A DNA stretch of 64,000 nt, taken from positions 372,001 to 436,000 of the forward strand of contig NZ_RYDV01000003.1 in the NCBI RefSeq assembly GCF_003971065.1. The letters are read 5' to 3'. The number at the start of each line of letters is the position of its first letter. Position 1 is the stretch's first letter. Under the pieces are notes generated by a model, which was given only the letters and a program-made list of their open reading frames with translations, was not told where the DNA came from and ran no database searches. The stretch is from Candidimonas sp. SYP-B2681 (lineage in GTDB: Bacteria; Pseudomonadota; Gammaproteobacteria; Burkholderiales; Burkholderiaceae_B). Position numbers and translations under genes: made by a program. Of this stretch, positions 60,880-64,000 are shown one piece after another.

Positions 60880-63275
60880 TATTCATACCTCTCGAAGGTG
60901 GTTTTTTCAGGTATTGGTGGGGTGATGGATCGATAACCAGCAATCCGGTCGCTTAATAATCTCATTGGATCAGTGCCAAGCGAACCCAAACCGGAAAGCT
61001 CCAGCTGGAAGAACAAGGCCGTATTAACGTCTTGGCTGGAAACCGCATAACGCTGCATGACGACCCGGCCAACCCAACAACACTCGCCCTTGTATTCCAG
61101 GCCAAGAATTGACTGTGTATTGCGCTTTTCCTGTATGGAATAGTCGTATCGACCGAGAGCATAAATTTTATTGGTAAGCGGCCATTGTGCGGAAACACTG
61201 ACCTGCTCGCGTGTCTTGTCGTCCAACGGATTGATAACATAATTCGGATCGGCATAGGCACGCGGGTCGCGTTCATAGCGATATGACGCCGACAGCGTGG
61301 TCAGGCGCTTGGGCTCCCAGCGAAAACCGGCGGTCATTCGGTTGCGGTCTTTCGAGTGAGGATTAAACTGCCCATCGAACCGTACGTTCAAGGTATCGGT
61401 AAGCGCGGCATTTGCACCGATCAGATAATCGGATTTTGTGTCGGTGCGCGTCTGATCATTGAAACCCAGCTTCACGCGCTGATCCGAGAAATAGATGCGC
61501 TGCGCGGCTGACAGAGAAAGCCGCTCGGATCCGCTGTCGGCGTCCAGCCATCGTGTCGTCAAGCCCACCGTCACTTGGTTGGCCTCGGCAATACGATCCC
61601 AGCCGCCACTGAAGATGTTCTCGGAAAATGCCTGCGAAAAATTAAAGGACGCAAGGCTCGTATCGTAAATCGGTATCTGGGACTGATCGCGGTAAGGTAC
61701 ATTCAAATAATAGAGGCGCGGTTCAAAGGTTTGGATCGCATCATTGCCAAAGAGGCTGGCTTCACGCTCGAAGGTCATGCCGGAATCAAGCGACATGATG
61801 GGAAGGACACGTGACTGAGACTGAGGGCCCTGTATCCCACCTTGCACGGAGGGCGATGAAAAACCGTTCCATTCTGTGTTGTACTGGCTCATGTGCACGC
61901 CCACCTTCGGCGTTACATACCAGCCCGCCCGAACAATCGGATAGGCCACCGACGTATACGAACTGAACCGGGTACCGTCGTAAGACTGATAGGGCTCCAG
62001 ATTCGCTGGAAAAGGATAAGGGTGCGTCCCATACTTAAAATTGGGCATGTTGAAGCGAGTGGCATAGTTATCGGACTCAACATCAAAGCCGCCCCAATTA
62101 TAGCGCGCGCCGCGTACGTAGAGCTCAGGCAGCTTATCGTACTGCGGCAGCAAGTATGACGAGGTCCGATCCTGTAGAGTCTGGTAGGTGTAGGCATACA
62201 ACGAAGCGTTGAAATAGCGATACCCGCTCCAGTTCAAACCGGCCGTGCTAGGCAGATAAGTATTCGTGGCTTCATTAAGGCCTAGCGATGAAAAATCACG
62301 GAAATAGTCGTCGTCTGACACGCGCCGGATATCGAAAGAAGCGCTTAGTCCCCCGCCTAGTCTTTGGGCATGCTGCCACGAGTAATACCAGCGCTTCATA
62401 TTGGCGACCTTATCATCGGCCAAATACGTTCCAAACACCTGACCGCTGTAGCTATTGCCCAGGTAACGGAACTCAGCGCCCAGTTGGGTGCCCCGTTTGG
62501 CCATGTAGCGCGGTACTAGTGTGGCATCGTAGTTGGGCCCAAGATTCAGGTAATACGGCAAAGACACTTCGAAGCCGCCGGAGCTGGAAGTCCCGTAGGT
62601 AGGAACCAAAAAGCCTGACTTGCGTTCCTTGCGTATCGGAAAAGTCAGGAATGGCGAATACAGAATGGGCATGCCCTTGAAATACAGCACGCCATTACGT
62701 GCGATGCCCTCGTTGTCGTCAAAGTGCAGATCGACCCGCGACGATTTGATATACCACGAAGGATCGGGACAAGGGCAGCCCGTATAGCTTACATCGGCCA
62801 ACCGCATGTGGTCGCGGCTGAGAATATCGGCCCTGACGGCCGTTCCGGCTCCACCCGTCGAGCCGAGCCAAAAGTTGGCGTCGTTGACCTCGCCGGTTTC
62901 GCTATTGATGTTGTAGTTTAATTCAGGCCCCTTGACGATGCTGGCATCGCGCATAATGAGCCCATTGCCGCGAACTCGAACTTGGCCAGTAGAGCGCTGG
63001 TAATCGATATAATCGCCCTTTACGACTGAATCGATGCGGCGAACCTCTGCCTTGCCTGTCAGCTTTACAAGGCCATCTTCGTCGGATTCCATCTTGTCAC
63101 CGACCAGAAACGACGACATCTCGTTATCTTTTACATTCTTGTGCAGTTGTAGATCGGGTGCCACTTGCAACTGAGGTAAGGTAGAGCTTACGCCCGCTTC
63201 GACGCGAGGCTGTTGAGCCTGCACTGCCGTTGCACTGCCGAAAGCTAGAAGAATTGTCCACCAAACCAAACGCAC
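60879..63275 (-). CDS. lptD: LPS-assembly protein LptD
   Basis: Outer-membrane beta-barrel of 798 residues that inserts LPS with LptE. The GTG at 63275 gives a good signal peptide (VRLVWWTILLAFGSATAVQA) with GGGGA upstream; a GTG at 63317 is possible. The N-terminal OstA-like domain (about residues 40-170, KMESDEDGLVKLTGKAEVRR in part) is followed by the barrel. Cysteines occur in TGCPCPDPSW (about residue 170) and as an adjacent pair in GECCWVG near the C-terminus, matching the disulfide pairs of LptD. It leads the lptD-surA-rsmA operon. Confidence 0.95.
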   Translation of the reverse strand: MRLVWWTILLAFGSATAVQAQQPRVEAGVSSTLPQLQVAPDLQLHKNVKDNEMSSFLVGDKMESDEDGLVKLTGKAEVRRIDSVVKGDYIDYQRSTGQVRVRGNGLIMRDASIVKGPELNYNINSETGEVNDANFWLGSTGGAGTAVRADILSRDHMRLADVSYTGCPCPDPSWYIKSSRVDLHFDDNEGIARNGVLYFKGMPILYSPFLTFPIRKERKSGFLVPTYGTSSSGGFEVSLPYYLNLGPNYDATLVPRYMAKRGTQLGAEFRYLGNSYSGQVFGTYLADDKVANMKRWYYSWQHAQRLGGGLSASFDIRRVSDDDYFRDFSSLGLNEATNTYLPSTAGLNWSGYRYFNASLYAYTYQTLQDRTSSYLLPQYDKLPELYVRGARYNWGGFDVESDNYATRFNMPNFKYGTHPYPFPANLEPYQSYDGTRFSSYTSVAYPIVRAGWYVTPKVGVHMSQYNTEWNGFSSPSVQGGIQGPQSQSRVLPIMSLDSGMTFEREASLFGNDAIQTFEPRLYYLNVPYRDQSQIPIYDTSLASFNFSQAFSENIFSGGWDRIAEANQVTVGLTTRWLDADSGSERLSLSAAQRIYFSDQRVKLGFNDQTRTDTKSDYLIGANAALTDTLNVRFDGQFNPHSKDRNRMTAGFRWEPKRLTTLSASYRYERDPRAYADPNYVINPLDDKTREQVSVSAQWPLTNKIYALGRYDYSIQEKRNTQSILGLEYKGECCWVGRVVMQRYAVSSQDVNTALFFQLELSGLGSLGTDPMRLLSDRIAGYRSITPPIPEKTTFERYE

Positions 63276-63349
63276 GAGTATTTCGTCCCCGAAAAAAAAA
63301 TGACAATATTTTGGCACAACTGCCGACCCGTAACGATTGGCGACCCGGT

Positions 63350-63379
63350 ATTATAGAGAAGCTGACGTCCCCGTGGTAA
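63350..63379 (-). promoter_or_regulatory. Predicted sigma-70 promoter of lptD
   Basis: On the minus strand TTACCA (63379-63374), an 18-base spacer and a perfect TATAAT (63355-63350). The transcript would begin near 63343, about 68 bases before the lptD start. A T-run of nine lies at about 63292-63300 in the leader. Confidence 0.5.
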
Positions 63380-63432
63380 ATACAAGTCGTCTGCCCATTT
63401 CCACGCAACCCACATATCACCATGGAAGAACT

Positions 63433-64000
63433 TTGAACTCCAGCGCTGAATCCCGTTTACCCATACTGAAAAACTGGCTGCAGAGCATCGCCAATAACCA
63501 TGACCTGAACATCGAGACGCTGAAACCCGCCTCAAGCGATGCCAGCTTCCGCCGCTATTATCGCTTGCAGACTCCATCGGGCACGGTTGTCGTCATGGAT
63601 GCGCCCCCCGAACGCGAAGACTGTCACCCTTTCGTTCACGTTACAGGCTTGCTTTCCCACGCGGGCGTTACCGTTCCCAGCATTCTGGCTCAGAACCTGC
63701 AACAGGGCTTCCTTCTGCTGTCAGATCTTGGCGAGCAAACGTATTACCAAGCGATACAAAGCGGAATTGACGATGCACGCCTGCAGAAGCTGTATCGCGA
63801 TACGATTGCCACGTTAGTACGCATGCAGAAAGCCCCGGTCACCAGCTTACCAACCTACGACACCGGCCGGCTGATGCAGGAGCTTTCGGTGTTTGCGGAA
63901 TGGTATGTTGAAAAACACTGTCAGGTCACGCTTAACGATACCGAGCAGGCAGTACTCCATGACACGTTTACCTCCCTGACTGCCGACAACATAAAGCAGA
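63433..64000 (+). CDS. Phosphotransferase, AmgK-like (partial)
   Basis: First 189 codons of an aminoglycoside phosphotransferase-fold kinase; the 3' part lies beyond the window. It starts at a TTG at 63433 with GGAAGAA upstream. SSDASFRRYYRLQ is the AmgK-type nucleotide-binding motif and VVMDAPPEREDCHPFVHV continues the family pattern; QGFLLLSDLGEQTYY follows. AmgK phosphorylates N-acetylmuramic acid and GlcNAc in peptidoglycan recycling, usually with a murU gene downstream. Divergence from lptD is a well known arrangement in Pseudomonas and beta-proteobacteria, which supports the call. Confidence 0.85.
   Translation, partial: MNSSAESRLPILKNWLQSIANNHDLNIETLKPASSDASFRRYYRLQTPSGTVVVMDAPPEREDCHPFVHVTGLLSHAGVTVPSILAQNLQQGFLLLSDLGEQTYYQAIQSGIDDARLQKLYRDTIATLVRMQKAPVTSLPTYDTGRLMQELSVFAEWYVEKHCQVTLNDTEQAVLHDTFTSLTADNIKQ

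Overview
The window looks like chromosomal DNA of a betaproteobacterium in the order Burkholderiales, most likely family Alcaligenaceae (Bordetella, Achromobacter or Pusillimonas-like). The basis is the housekeeping gene set and its order (ffs-dnaX-ebfC-recR, purM/hda-HAD-pcnB-folK, glyQ-glyS-gmhB-plsC, lptD-surA-rsmA diverging from an amgK-type kinase), a class I fumarase, and two Bug-type solute-binding proteins of the kind that are greatly expanded in that family. The assignment is inference from gene content. I see no rRNA, CRISPR, prophage or insertion sequence.

Layout. 1-2392 (minus): a NitT/TauT-type ABC importer, with a Tat-exported binding protein, an ATPase and a permease cut by the window edge. 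2476-5704 (minus): the recombination and replication operon recR, ebfC, dnaX, with the 4.5S SRP RNA gene just upstream. 5788-11764 (minus): an AddA/AddB-like helicase-nuclease pair. 11870-14954: molybdate uptake (modABC) convergent with the regulator modE; a ModE box sits inside the modA promoter. 15146-19714: xerD, ybaK, a YkvA protein, a secreted lectin-fold protein, a DMT permease with a His-rich tail, and a tRNA-Arg(CCU). 19801-24445: a Bug protein, an AEC permease, tsaE, amiC and a DedA protein. 24566-31950: mutL-miaA, purM, hda, a HAD phosphatase, pcnB and folK.

31987-38611 is a catabolic island. A CoA transferase, a MaoC-type hydratase and a CitE-like lyase resemble the itaconate or mesaconate degradation set. 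They diverge from an IlvD/Edd dehydratase and an RraA-like aldolase, followed by a convergent Bug protein. A 14-bp palindrome lies in the divergent promoter, and a 12/14 copy lies upstream of the Bug gene, which suggests shared control. Between the Bug gene and the fumarase gene is a roughly 217-bp palindromic element with 30-bp arms that no gene explains.

39255-49629: class I fumarase, an enoyl-CoA hydratase, glyQ-glyS-gmhB-plsC, a YgjP/SprT-like metalloprotease with an N-terminal beta-clamp-binding motif, gloA and fadE. 49821-56987: an uncharacterised Cys-motif protein, a HugZ-like protein, DUF1810, a ligase-associated exonuclease plus ATP-dependent DNA ligase, DUF2784, an unusual SF1 helicase with a C-terminal DUF5710 domain, and a VOC protein. 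57237-64000: a SpmA-SpmB fusion, rsmA, surA and lptD, then the start of an AmgK-like kinase.

The most interesting leads are the palindromic element, the protease with the clamp motif, the catabolic island with its repeated operator, and the ligase, exonuclease and helicase neighbourhood.
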